A DNA stretch of 64,000 bases from Isoetes taiwanensis (GCA_021234155.1 JAJEKV010000273.1:186001-250000), one strand, 5' to 3'; counted from the first letter of the stretch, positions 47,350 through 59,500 are shown. A program made the numbers and translations. The notes: generated by a model from the sequence alone, not told the origin.

Positions 47350-47460
47350 GCCCACGTAGCACCCATTGTGGTGTTGGCTGATAGGAGCTAGTCTGTGAAC
47401 CCAGCCGACTATGACAGGGAGCAAATAGAAATATAAGCAGACAAGGAGGACTCAAATCCT

Positions 47461-47636
47461 GCAATATTTGGTTAAGTGGAAAGTGGAAAGACTTACCACC
47501 AAAGGATGCAACATGGGTTCTCAAAGTGGATCTAGATAAGGCTTACCCGGACTTTATGAAGCAATGCCAAGAGCGCACCATCAACGATGGATCAACCCTG
47601 ACTCCAAAAATGAGCACATCCTCTTCTGAGCGATAG
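47461..47636 (+). pseudogene. Chromodomain end of a second chromovirus pol
   Basis: Reads QYLVKWK and, after a 7-bp tandem duplication (GTGGAAA) that shifts the frame, LPPKDATWVLKVDLDKAYPD and FMKQCQERTIND, ending at TAG 47,634-47,636. It is closely related to the chromodomain at 21,028-21,243 (LPVEDATWV, DLDKHYPDFM, RTINDAI), but on the opposite strand. Upstream integrase is not recognisable. Confidence 0.8.
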
Positions 47637-48130
47637 ATTCGACAGGGATCATAAAAGGGGTTGTTTATAGAATGCATCTTAGCAAAGGGGAGAGCATGTA
47701 GGCATCATAGAATGCATTCGTCTATAGCCATTATGGGAGTGATGCCATTCCTTATGTCGAGATGAATAGCTATCCCTAGGCATGATAGGAATCCCTATGT
47801 ATATTTTAAGGTTATATGGGGCGATCCCTTTTAACCACAACATATTAAAAATTATCACAATACTAATGTCACTAAGATTCTGTAAGCCAGTAGCAGTGGG
47901 CTTCTTGCCTGCAGGTTTCACGAGAGTCCACTAAGGACCCATGACTTCGGTTTTTATGAACATACTATAGGTTCTATATGACATGTTTTGTGTGAAAGAC
48001 TTATATAGAGACAACGATCGTGGTTGATCTATGTATAGTTATCTTTTATGTCAAAGTATTTTCCATGTTATAATTAAATTGTCTCTTAAATTGAGACACC
48101 CATGCTTCAATGTTGACGACAACTTTAATT
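47637..48130 (+). other. 3' non-coding part of the second chromovirus
   Basis: No ORF of note. Ends with GTTGACGACAACTTTAATTC, parallel to the pre-PPT sequence of the first element (GAGGACAACATTAATTC). Confidence 0.5.
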
Positions 48131-48620
48131 CGGGGGAGGGAGACGTTCCAGTACTTTGTATGCCATTTGTGCAAATATGTGGCCGGCAACATGAATAATT
48201 AATATAGATGTTAATTATTCATTCATGTTAATGATTAACAGGATAAGGTTAGCTATGTTAAGTTAAACATAATTAATTAACAGCTAGCTATGCTAAATTG
48301 ATTAATAATTAGTAATTAACTATGTTAATTTAGTTATTAAGTAATTTAGGTTAGCATTTTTCACCCAACCCAAATTGTTTGGGCAAAAGGAAGATGCTAT
48401 TTTCAGGCTCACCCACCTCCAATTTGCCCCAAATCAATTCTGGGAAACTTGGAGGGGGAGGAGTAGCCATAGCCACCAGAAGATGGAGCATCTCAGAGAT
48501 AACGGATCCAGCCAGGAAACTGATTGGTAGGTAACTTGAGTGTTAGTTAGGAATTGACCCATGTTTGAATTGATAGATGATAAATATTATGATGATGATT
48601 CTTAGTTTGAAGTTATGGAT
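48131..48620 (+). repeat. PPT and left part of a chromovirus 3' LTR
   Basis: CGGGGGAGGGA (PPT) runs into GACGTTCCAGTAC; the first element has GGAGGGGAGAATGTGACGTTCCAAGTA at the same place, so the LTR starts near 48,139 with an eroded terminus. The following TTAATTAACAGCTAGCTATG and TAATTAGTAATTAACT stretch has the AT-rich character of that LTR. Similarity fades before 48,620, where a Helitron end occurs. Confidence 0.6.
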
Positions 48621-48623
48621 GGA

Positions 48624-48651
48624 CTAGTAAAGGTGCCCAGCGTTGCTGGGC
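48624..48651 (-). mobile_element. Helitron 3' terminus
   Basis: On the minus strand GCCCAGCAACGCTGGGC (hairpin, 48,635-48,651) is followed by ACCTTTA and CTAG, then host T. This matches the Helitron 3' rule. The body extends right. Confidence 0.65.
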
Positions 48652-48898
48652 ATAAGTTGGGAGCCTACAAATGTTTTGGCCGCAATGGAAAAAGCGTACA
48701 GTAATGATGGTGTCCAGAATTGTTGGGCTTTACTTTGTAGACGATACACACACACAGCTATTTTCTACACGCACACCCTTAAAACTGTGGATCTTGGCCA
48801 GCATGAAACCTTGTCCTTCGGATTGCAGCATCAAATGTCAACCGTTGGATCACTTTTGTTGAAGACACTTTGGTTGGACCAGACAACTTTATAATATA

Positions 48899-48926
48899 CT
48901 AGTTAGGGTGCCCAGCGTTGCTGGAC
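48899..48926 (-). mobile_element. Helitron 3' terminus, second adjacent copy
   Basis: On the minus strand the hairpin (one mismatch, TCCAGCAACGCTGGGC) is followed by ACCCTAA and CTAG, then T. It lies 275 bp from the previous end, so two related Helitron tails are in tandem or nested. Confidence 0.65.
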
Positions 48927-48929
48927 ATA

Positions 48930-50150
48930 GGTTGGTCGCATGTTAATGATACAAGCAATATATCACAAAGGCATTGCAATGATCATGTTAGGAGGTTATT
49001 ACATGCAGGTTAATTGCATTGTTAAGCATTCAAGATCTTAGCATATTGAAGTGCTTAATGTCTTGTTTTTATAGCTATGATTGTTAATGCATACAATCAT
49101 CTAGATGCAAACAATACATTTACATCAACTTGATATAAATGTAATCCTTTTGTTAATTCCGATTTTTTTCTTCAGCTCTACAGAGAAACACATGTAATAT
49201 ATGTGTAAGATTCACATAAATGATGCAAAATGTATACATACTTTAGCTATCCAATTTGTATTTATAGAGCCAGGTTATTCTCCTCAACTGAACCATAACT
49301 AAGAAAAAATAAAGGGCAGATTAAATAGCATTTTCTTTCTCGTTGTGCATATTTTATGTGTGCACTCTTTTTAGACAAATTAATTACATAATTTTCAAGC
49401 TAAAGATTATCTGTATGTCATCTTGTTCTGAGTCTATTTCGTCCTCAAGTTGTATTTCAGGAGCATTCTGAGTCTATTTCGCCCTCAAGTTGTATTTCTA
49501 GAGTGAAGGCATCGGATAACTAATAAAGTTGTGAAATTCATTCTTAGCACCTTAGTGCCTCCTTTGATTAAACACCTTGTAGCCACCATGTCATTCTTCC
49601 CTCTCAGACCATGAGTAGGAAATTCCATCTGTATCATACATCAAGCATTTCCCCAAATCCAGAGCTAAAGAACTGGCCATCTTTCCTTTTTGTAATACAA
49701 AATTATGAAGGCAAAAGCCCGGGAAAAATGTAAAAGCAAAGGTACCTTACAATACGTCAGGGTTCATAAAGTTACATTTAGAAACAAATGTCGTCTAAAA
49801 AGGACTGCCAGCACATACGAAGAACCGAAATAAAGTAGACATTTCATAATGGACAATAGAAATCAAGGACATAAATCAGGGAAAAATCTCCCTCAAGGGG
49901 TTTCCTGGTCTGTAACTCTTTGGCCGGCCCTCCATGGCGAGGAAAATCGAGCAAGTAATCTTTGATGCCTCCACAAAATGCAAAACCCTACTCCAGAAGT
50001 ATCCTGCATTGCTCTGCAACTTGATGTTTCGTAAGAAAAAACAGAGTGAAAATAGCCAACGCAATCTTTTTTTTCCTTTGGCTTTTGGCCAAACAAATAA
50101 TAGCCTTTGCATCTAGGGCGCGATGCACTACTTACACCAAAACATTATAA
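48930..50150. other. Probable Helitron body, no gene
   Basis: AT-rich. A duplication of TCTGAGTCTATTTCG.CCTCAAGTTGTATTT occurs at about 49,427-49,500. A small open frame at 49,934-50,116 starts MARKIEQVIFDAST, without a recognised family; the opposite strand is open too (49,876-50,112). Helitron 5' end not found. Confidence 0.4.
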
Positions 50151-50159
50151 TATAAGATG

Positions 50160-51160
50160 TTTGGTAGTTCTTTGTTGCACCTCTTGTGGTTGCGGGAGAA
50201 AACGGGGTAGCGACCTAAAAGCTAGTAAAATTGTAGATGATCCTAGCTAGAACCCTGTAAATCCCAATAAATGCGGCCTGTGTACAAGAGCCCTCTGGTT
50301 CTAGATGTTATGTAACGACTTTGCACCAAATAACAGGGATAATGAGATTATGGAGGGGACTGGGGTGCTTTTCAGCAAGCTCGACTTATAGTCGACCATC
50401 GTGTATGGGCCAGGTATGATTCTGATGCCACCTGGGTCACAAACATTATCTTGGGCTCGATAGGATGCGGGTGAGCCCAACCTATGGATTCTGGCGGGGA
50501 AGTTGGGTATGGAGGGTGCGCCTAGTCCTCTAGCTCACCCATAATCTCATTATGCTCCTGAAAGAGACTTATTCCATTCCTACCTCATCGACCAGAGAGA
50601 CATAACCTAGAGTAGTTCCATAGTGTGACTCCGTGGAGTTGCGTCTTCAGAATGCTATAGTCGTATCTCAGCACATGTCAGCCTATCTACAAAGTGTGCA
50701 CAGGAGGAGCAGATGGAGTGGACTACCCTAGCCAATGTTCTATGCCAGCCTCAATGCCATTGTCATGATTCCGTCTGTTGTTATCTAGAGACCTTGACCA
50801 TCAGTCGACCCTTTTTGAATCTGAACCTGGGGTAGAACCCTCACTTATGGTGCCTTGTGTATGTTATATTGATATTCGTATTGATGATGGATGGGCCACC
50901 CTTCTTGGTGGTATATTATTTATACGTATTGCTCCCAAATATAGGACATCCCAAAAGAGGAATGGGGCCAATGACGCCTTTGTGTCCTTCACTCGAATAC
51001 TTGGCCCCATCACAAGTGGTCCGAGTTAGATGGAGGGTCTTTCTTGGTGGTAGTATTGCTAGGAAAGGGATTTCCCACTTTTATAAGATAGGAGCATCGT
51101 ATAGGTTCAAGGAATGTCATATTGCATGTCTCTTTTTGCCAGCACAGGAGCAAAAGACTT
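50160..51160 (+). repeat. Right part of a diverged chromovirus LTR
   Basis: Homologous in plus orientation to the right-hand LTR of the large element (34,591-35,550 on minus). Examples: CCCTGTAAATCCCAATAAATGCG at 50,250 against CCCTGTAACAGTCCCATTAAATGCG; AAAGTGTGCACAGGAGG and GGATGGAGTGGACTACCCTAG-type phrases near 50,690; AATGACGCC..TGTGTCCTTCACTCGA at 50,967. It retains the middle section missing from the 19,678 LTR. With the LTR start at 48,139 it may be one LTR split by Helitron DNA. Confidence 0.7.
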
Positions 51161-51182
51161 TAAGATCTTAACATTAGGTTAG

Positions 51183-51650
51183 GTGATGGCGCAACTTCTA
51201 AAGCCCATAAGGATGCCATACTATTGCAAGAGCAAGATAAAGATGGTCTTCAAAAACTTGAAAAGAAGGAAGGCTGGTATGGAGAATTGTCTTAAAAATT
51301 TGCTCAAGTGCACATATTGGATTGCAAAAGAAGACTTGGCTTTTAGAAAATATGCAAGTTTTATACTTCATTTTTCTAAGTCATTGGGAGAGAGCATTCT
51401 TAGTCTTGTAAGACAAAGTTCATGGTTTGGGCTCATGGTTGACGAGTCAACCAATATCAGTGTAATTAAGTGTCATGGTTGACGAGTCCACCAATATCAG
51501 TGTAATTAAGTATCATGGTTGACGAGTCCAACAATATCAGTGCAATTAAGTATCCCATTTTGTATGCCACATTTTTAGAAGAGGCATGTTCAAATTGTTC
51601 CCTATGGGTTTTTGTTTTTTTGTTAATCACACTCACACAGTATTGTAACA
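51183..51650 (+). pseudogene. hAT-type transposase fragment
   Basis: The 99-codon frame 51,183-51,482 reads LLKCTYWIAKEDLAFRKYAS, GESILSLVRQSSWFGLMVDE and STNISVIK. The LMVDEST(N/D)IS block is the first catalytic Asp region of hAT transposases of the ZMYM6/zinc-finger BED type. It is interrupted by an exact 40-bp tandem triplication (51,433-51,552) over that motif, then a frame reads YPILYATFLEEAC. The BED finger and C-terminal dimerisation domain are absent. Dead fragment just upstream of the PTOX gene. Confidence 0.75.
51433..51552 (+). repeat. 40-bp exact-period triplication in the hAT motif
   Basis: TCATGGTTGACGAGTC starts at 51,433, 51,473 and 51,513. The unit contains the palindromic TTGACGAGTCAA (first copy) and encodes VDESTNISVIK. 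The period is not a multiple of three. Confidence 0.9.
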
Positions 51651-51652
51651 TT

Positions 51653-52190
51653 AATAACCTTACATTTTTTACTCATTTATGACCTTCAACACTGCTGACC
51701 TATCCAGTCAGATGGCCTACTTATAGGTGCTTCTATGCATGTGTAATAAAGGATTGAGGCTCTTTTGATTGTGGACCTTCACACTGATGGTCAATGTACT
51801 GGGTAGAGCCAGACACTAGTTCCCTTTGCCACCAATTCCACTTCACAAAAATCTCCCATGTGGCCTCGCTTCTAAATTTTCTGAAAAATCCTTTATATTT
51901 GTAGGTGATACTGGGTTCAAGTTTTGGAAGACTTGAACCGAGACCAAGCTTGACGTTCACATTATTTTGAACTCGCACAAATTTGACAAAAAGAGAAATG
52001 TTGGCCGCCATAAATTTCTTGTACCAAGTTGGATTTGGAATATGGGGCTAGAATTTTGCCTTTGCAGTTGCAAATGGAATATTATATTGCTAAGATATTT
52101 GTATGGCGGGACCAGGTCGAAGGGATCATGGGGACCAGATCGAAGGGATATGGAAGTGAACAAGATCGCCCAAAACCATAGTTAGATCCG
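51653..52190. promoter_or_regulatory. Presumed PTOX upstream region
   Basis: Non-coding sequence between the hAT fragment and the PTOX start codon. No clear TATA box chosen. A duplicated phrase GGGACCAG.TCGAAGGGAT occurs at 52,109-52,150. Minus-strand frames here have no known domain. Confidence 0.35.
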
Positions 52191-54550
52191 ATGACGGATC
52201 TATTACCCACTTATAAAAATCATTCCCTAAATTGTTCTTCTGCTTTAGCAGCTTTAAATTACCCTTCCGGCTTCGAAAATAAAAAATTGGCCATTTGTTT
52301 GGGACTCAGAAAACATACGGTCTTTTCAAAAATCAGGTAAGCAAGCCATAAATTAGAGCTTTGGATCTACGTATTGAATTTTGATTTTTTATGGGTTTCT
52401 TCCTTCTTGCAGGAAATGGAGGGGAGTACAAAGAGCAGTGATAAATGACACGGGGCCAGATTATTCTGATACTAAAGCTACCAGAGGATGGGAGAAACCT
52501 TTCATCCAACTTGAGAAGGCGTTTAACACAGCTGCAACTGTAATTTGTTTTCTCTCTCAGTTGATTTCTACTTAATTCGTTTCAAAAATCTGTTACACAT
52601 AGCGCGATAAAATTTAAAATGTCAGATTCACTTGGCGGAGGTTTTTATATAGAGTAACGACATTAATCTTAGCGCCTGGGGACATGATATGGACCTAAGG
52701 CGTAGAACCACATTTTGACCTTCTCTGACTATGGATCTGTCTCAAATCAACTCCAAATTACTAATAATTTGGCCAACCAAGTTGTTAAAATAATTATGCA
52801 CCACATGGAAACGTATTAGCAGTCTGTACTTTTTAAAAAGTATGCCATCCTTTTATTAAATCTGAAGCCTAGCATTGTTTATGAATAAGAAATGACTGAA
52901 TTATCTTGATTCATTTACATAATAGGATGCCATTATTGCCATATTGGATGGCTTATATGCTGATAGACATTATGCAAGATTCTATGTCTTGGAGACAATC
53001 GCAAGAGTGCCATACTTTGGTAAGAAACCATCTCAACGAAATGCATTCTGAAAATACACATGCAAAGCATTGAGCTGAGCATCTAATAGGACTGCAAAGA
53101 TATCAATGTTGATTTTGTGCTGCAGCCTTTTCATTTTGTTTAATGGTATAATTGCAGCTTTTGTCTCTGTGCTGCATATGTATGAAACTTTTGGATGGTG
53201 GAGAAGAGCTGATTATTTAAAGGTGCATTTTGCTGAGAGCTGGAACGAGCTTCATCATTTACTCGTAATGGAGGTATCCATTGTACACTGTCCTGAAATG
53301 TATCTAGTGCAGAAGTAATTAGTGATGACAAAATTGTCGATTGTGTTTCAGGCTCTGGGTGGAGATGAGAGATGGTTTGATAGATTTTTAGCACAACATC
53401 TGGCTGTTGGCTATTATTTTTTGACAGTTGTCATGTATATGATAAGCCCTCGTATGGCATGTAAGTACTTTATTGGTTTGAACAAATCTTAAGTCTATTA
53501 TAGTAAACGTCATGACAAATTAAACTTTTCTAGACAATTTTTTCTGAGTCGTGGAGAAACATGCATATTCAACATATGACAAATTTCTGACTGTACATGG
53601 AGGTTTGTTATTCTTTAAATGCATTTTAGTTTTAGTTGTTTAGTGAATATCTTGTCACTGTGCAGAAGAATTGAGGAAGCTACCTCCTCCAGAAGTTGCT
53701 GTCAACTATTACACAGAAGGAGATTTATACATGTTTGGTACGTGTCAAGAAATATGAAGGCCTTTTACCATTTTCTCTTTCTTTAGAATCTATCTTGCCT
53801 AAAGTGTACCTTCTTTCAGATGAGTTCCAAACAGGCCGATGTCCTGAATCACGAAGGCCCAAAGTTGGTGAGTTGATCGTATTTTCCTACACACTTCATT
53901 CTATCCAGTATTTTGCTTGGTTGCCAAAATAAATTCCTTGCTTGCTGTTGATCTATGTGATTCTTTGTGTGCGAATAATTGAAGTCTTCTTGAGATTTAT
54001 GCTCCTTTTTCTTAAAGCTGTTGGCATGCAGAGAGAGGGATGTTATGTTTTCCATGCAATGTATCAGGTTTAATATAACAACTGGATAAAACAATTTAAC
54101 TTTTTTTAGCTACCATAAAGGTTAATGTTGTTTTTCAGTCACTATTCGGTGCTAGACATCTGTAATGCAAGGAAGCTGAAGGCGTAGAGTAATTACTAGT
54201 GTGGAATGGCAATTTTTAAATTTGGAGGTTTAGATAATGGTGTATTCTAGCTAAATATTAGGCCAGTAGTTATTTGTATCTTGTAAGCCTTCATGTCTAA
54301 TATCCTATTGAAGAATTTGAAATAATTTGCAGAAAATCTGTATGATGTTTTCTTCAACATAAGGGAAGATGAAGCAGAACATTGTAAAACCATGAGGGCT
54401 TGCCAAGTCTCTGGTAATCTGCGCTCCCCTCATGCATCTACTACGATAGATTGTGACAAGAATGACGAGGCACAGACCTTACCTACGGCAGAATGTGCAG
54501 GAATAATAGATTGTGCAATTAAAGCAAGAAGGAAGGTTGGAACCCATTGA
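52191..54550 (+). CDS. PTOX: Plastid terminal oxidase (IMMUTANS/PTOX), nine exons
   Basis: Di-iron plastoquinol oxidase of the thylakoid, passing electrons from plastoquinol to oxygen; needed for carotenoid synthesis and chlororespiration. Exons: 52,191-52,336; 52,413-52,539; 52,926-53,019; 53,158-53,273; 53,352-53,460; 53,534-53,602; 53,666-53,737; 53,820-53,867; 54,333-54,550. All introns are GT-AG and phases agree, giving 333 codons with the stop TGA at 54,548. Residues 1 to about 80 are a transit-like N-terminus (SLNCSSALAALN). Ligand motifs: LETIARVPYF, ESWNELHHLL, VEKHAYSTYDKF and REDEAEHCKTM; FGWWRRADYLKVHFAE is diagnostic. Exon 8 is 48 bp, the PTOX-specific 16-residue exon (DEFQTGRCPE...). 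One defect: with the first acceptor, exon 6 has an in-frame TGA at 53,545-53,547; a second acceptor (TTTTTTCTGAG) starting exon 6 at 53,549 avoids it at a cost of five residues. Confidence 0.92.
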
Positions 54551-56584
54551 TTATTCGTGGCCCATTAAATTTTGTTGTACATTACATTCTTTTTATATAC
54601 ATTTTTTTATTCATTTTTGCTGCTACAATTCTTATTGAAGATCATGGAAGAAGAGCATTTTAGGCAGAATGGTAAATGAATAAATGTCCAAGACAAGTAT
54701 CAATTGATTCTGGATCTGGTTAAGCAGGTTCGGGCTTCCAGTTAGCTTTGGCTTTAACAAAAGTTAGGAGTATGCAGAAAATTGAATGGCTTTGCTACAT
54801 CACCAGGGTACCAGATTCTAGTATTTTCCATCATCCTGGGCATCAAGTAACTCGTATGAATGCGTTATATTTACAGATCTCCTTTGACAAGCAGAGAGTG
54901 TACTAGATTTAAGCACTTTATATTAGCATTTGAGCTTCGAGCTTTTCTTTGGCTTTGGAATTTCTGGAGCAACCTGGATCCAAAGGATGCGACATGCCCA
55001 GTTGGTTCAAGCATGGGCAACAGTTGGCTTAAGCATTTTTATGTTCCTTGAATCTTCGGCTGTCGAGCTTGCCTAAAGCTGATAAATAGATTCACTGTAG
55101 ATATCGAGGAAGATCCAATTAGAAACAGCTGATTGGATATGAATGTAGCAGACGAGGTCTAAAGCTTGCAACATTATTTAAAGGTGGAAAAGAACAGCAT
55201 GTATAATAAAATAACCTATAGTCTTGCAATTTGACACATAGATATCCAGGGTTTATGATTCATGAAATATTAGCATATTGTAGACATTGGAATGCAACAG
55301 TTCCCTCCTCAACAGAAGGAGACTTAATTCTAATGTGTTAGGAAATAACTCTGGACCAGCTCCATGACAAGTTTTGGCACTAGCTTATCTTGAGATGGCA
55401 CACAAATGTCATGTGGGATAAGCAGCATGTTGGAACTAAGTGTTGCATTACTGTTCCTTAAAGGCCAGGCATCATAATTTATGCTAGGGAGAAATACCAA
55501 AATACTATCAAAGTTTGAAAAAACTGCCATTCCTATTTTTTTAATTACCAAAAAGCCATTGACACACCATTATAATATGGGGAAAGTACCATAAAGCCAT
55601 TAAAGTTTGGGGATAATTGTGTTTAACTTCATTTTTTAAGTCTTGACATGATTAGGTTCAGAGATCTGCAATCATTCTTCCACACAGGTTTAAATTTTGG
55701 AATTCCAAAAAAGCCCTGGCCGTTGATTTTTTCATTGGTTGTGTTGCTTTTTTTTTTTACTTTACATTGAGCGACAGAAGCAGGCCACATGAAGATGGAG
55801 CCTGATCTGCACATGGGTTTGTAAATTTGCTGGAGGGGATGGCAAACTATATCTTCCAGTTCCTTTCTTGGCTTTGCTGGTCGGCGCCTCATGCGATCCT
55901 GCCCGCCACAGCTCTTTCAGATTTCCAAGGAAATTTAGATGGATCTGCCATTTAGATAAGGCTGGAAGGAAATTCAGATGGGTCTGCCATTTAGATAAGG
56001 TAAGGCTAGTTGTTTGTGCTGGATTGCTCTGGAAGACACCGTCATAGGCATTATGGAGTTTGTCTTGTTATGTTTCCAAGCCACGAGTTGAAGACGGAGC
56101 AGGCGGAGTTGAAGACGGAGCAGGATTCCAAGAACAAAGGGCCAGCTGGAGTAAAGCCTCTTGCTTGTTTGCTTATGTTGCTTGCTCGCGCCTCTCGGAT
56201 GTCACCTCTGTCCTCCTAATTTAGGTTTTGCCACGTGTACGATGAGCAGACCCATGTGCATGATACTATTTGGGAAATTTGATATCAACAACTCATAGCT
56301 TTTTTAGAACTTTTTTTATGAACCCATTAGAGTTAAGAACAAGCCTGCCCTACTGCTAGTTATGAGGCATATGCTTTGTTTGATGTAAAAACCAGGCAGA
56401 CAAGAGAAGATGACGTGGCGATCCACGTCGGACCGATAAAAAGCAACTGTGAGAGGTGGTGCGCCTCCTCCTTCAAATATGCACAGAATGAGGAACTTTA
56501 ATTACCATATTGCGCACATTCATAAAATCTGAATAGCAGGGCTTGGGTTTATGGCATCATGGCACACGCCTAAGCTGCATATTG
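54551..56584. other. PTOX 3' region and intergenic DNA
   Basis: No further conserved coding sequence. 56,085-56,127 holds a short tandem repeat (GAGTTGAAGACGGAGCAG, two copies) in a 69-codon frame at 56,010-56,219. Nearly identical phrases GGAA.TTAGATGG.TCTGCCATTTAGATAAGG lie at about 55,930 and 55,970. Confidence 0.4.
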
Positions 56585-59500
56585 ATGGCTACTTATGGAT
56601 TGAGGACTCGCAGAAATCGGGTAAGGATAAATCATTCACTCACGGCAGATGAATAACTGCTTCGATCCGGCTAATTAGGTCATTGCATTGCGTATTTACA
56701 TTTTAAATCTTACCTCTGTTTTGTTTGACATCTATTGCAAAGCAGAGTGCAGCAGTGGAACGTCGGATCCATTGGACCTATTGCCAAAATGTTCTAATCC
56801 GGATAGTTCGGTTCCAAACTGCTGTGGCTGCGAGTCTATTGGTGTTTTTTCTTATCTGTGTTTCATTTTGGCATGGTAAACGTAAGCAAAAGGTTACAAA
56901 ACTACCTGTTCCATATGTTTTGAGCTTGCTGATTGTTGGAGATTGGGGACGGGATGGCGAATATAATCAATCAGCTGTTTCCACCCAGGTTATTGTTGTT
57001 CTTTTATAGTATTATCTGCTTGCCGTGAATCAGAATGCAACTGGTTTAACTGTTTAAGTTAATGTCAAATGCTAGACGAAGAAGAGTTTTGTTGAGGGTA
57101 TAGACAACCTTTTAAATAACATTAACTTAAAGCTTTAACATGGTCGTCCTATGCATTCTTTCATACAACTATACCCCTCTTATTCTTGTTGCAAGACAAA
57201 GCGTTTGCTTGAGTATTCTATGATGTTATCTTACGACTGCTGGCATATCAAAGTCTATGGTGCATGTTATGACCATTCATTGATTCTAGGCAGTGTTCCT
57301 TGTTTTTACCGTTCATATGATGGAAAATTCAACTGTTTTTCATTTTCTCAGATGGGCAAAATTGGTGAGGAACTTAATATTGACTTTGTTATATCCGTGG
57401 GTGACAATTTTTACGAGACTGGATTGCATGGAGTTGATGACCCAAAATTTACAACTTCATTCACAAATGTCTATACAGCCCCTAGTCTCCAGACAACCTG
57501 GTATGCAGGTACATGCTTATGCCGAATCTTTTCATTTTTCTTTCAAAGAAACCTCCAATCTAGATAATGGACCCTTCTTGCAGTCTTAGGTAACCATGAC
57601 TATAAAGGAGATGTCGGGGCACAACTGGATGAGGCTTTGACCTATCGTGATCCTCGTTGGTTTTGTCGGCGTCAGTTTCAATTAAAGCGGTTCTTATGCA
57701 GCCCAGAGGACAAAGGTGACAAAGAAGAATATAAATAAATAGCTTGGCCAATGTAACTCAATTCCAGGACCCTGTCTAAATAGGCTACATCGCTGCTTTC
57801 CAAATGCTCCAACAGGCCTGCTATGATTTGGATGGATTGTCCAAGAAATTGGTCCTATGTTGGAGTGACAGTATTCTATTAAACATTCTTGCTCTCAGAT
57901 CAGTAACGTTTGGGTTTCATACAGCCTATTAAGCATGTAGCAATTTCCGCATAGGTGCTGACGGAAGAGGGAAAGCCTTTGTCTGGGTAGTGGTTGAAAT
58001 TGAATCATACCACTTGATTTTTGTTGAATTTTGCACTCTGACACTCTTTGGTTGACGTAGTTCAGGTTCAAAAACTAACCAAGTAATTTCTACGCAGTGT
58101 ATTTCCACCATTGAAGGTTCTTTTTGCAAGCCTTTGGGTACGAGAACTCATCTTGCATTAGCAACGTTGCAGTATTGTAAAGATCTTAGTATATTACTAG
58201 TAATAACTGGATGGTACGGTAAAGTAAGGTTGTCAATACTTCTTGTTCGTGTTTATGTTCATGTTCATGCATTTTATGTTGCAATTTTCTCTTAATCAGA
58301 TGGCATATGCCCATTCTAACGGCCACAAGCTTTCTAAGCGAGTTTCCATATGCTGGATTCCTGCCAACTTGTTCACACACGTGGCTATAAAACATTTCAT
58401 TTAAGTTCTACTTTAATACATACTGACTAGTCACGGGGCTGAGCTCATGGTAGATTATCTGATTCTTGCGGTATGAGCATGCTGCTTTGTTATACAATCC
58501 TTCTGCGAGGGAAGAAATTGCTCATTTGAAGCGAAGAACTTTCTGTCACTTGAGATCAAGAATAAAGTTGTTATTTAAGATCCAACTGCTTTTAGGAAGG
58601 ATGCCAAAATGGAAGCCTAATTGCTTTCTTTCCATCTAATAATTCAGCCATTAAATGTTGTGTTGCTTTTCTTTGCAAATAACTTTATGGAGAGTGTATC
58701 TTTCCACTTTGTTTCACTCTTTATCAATGAAGGCAAATGAAGAAGTTTCTGTTTGCTTTAGTCCTCTTGGGCTGATGTTGTTTCCTTCATTTCTGAGCAA
58801 ATTCATGAATAAATGAAGATAAACATTTTTTCGGTCATTGCACATTATAAGCTGCTGTAAGGATCACCTCTGCCTAGATAAGTTGAAAAACGTAAACTGT
58901 TTTCTGACTTTGAAGAAGATAACAGCACTATTGGGGCAGGTGGAAAGAATTTGACAGGAGTGAATTCCATCTACATGGGGCTTGCAAACCAGTAAGGAGG
59001 AGCAAGTCTCTAAATTCGATTGGCATTAAAATACAGAAAAATAGGTGACTTTGGTCTGACAAGAGCCTTAATTATCTATCGTTTCGTTTGCCTGTTGGCA
59101 CCAAAAGCTGTGATTTGTATTTTATGAATGTCGACATTCTTGCCTTTGTGATTTGACACACACCCTGGTTCCAACCACTTTAATTCTTATGTGGAAGTTC
59201 ACCTGAGTTTCAGAGAACGGTGCAGGCATTTGATCTGCTAAACTAATCGACAAGATATTTTATGTTGCCTTTCTTTAACTTTTATGGTTCCTTGAGGTTG
59301 CGTCAATGTGATCAAATCATGTTTCAGGTCCTTGCAGAGCCATAGTGGAATTTTTTTTCATTGATACAACTCCTTTTATAGATGAGTACTGGAAGCCAGG
59401 TTCTGACTCAATTTATGATTGGAGAGGGTTGGCTCCTAGGGAACAACAGCTTCAGTGGCAATTGGAGGTCTTGTTTATTTACCACTCATTTAAAGCTACT

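Noticed and set aside
49876-50116. Small gene starting MARKIEQVIFDAST
   Set aside because: Both strands are open over the same span and no homologue is recalled; it lies in probable Helitron DNA.
57560-57738. Extending PAP exon 4 to the stop at 57,736
   Set aside because: The donor at 57,689/57,690 restores phase into AIVEFFFID with the family's spacing; read-through would truncate the enzyme before its GHH and GHDH motifs.
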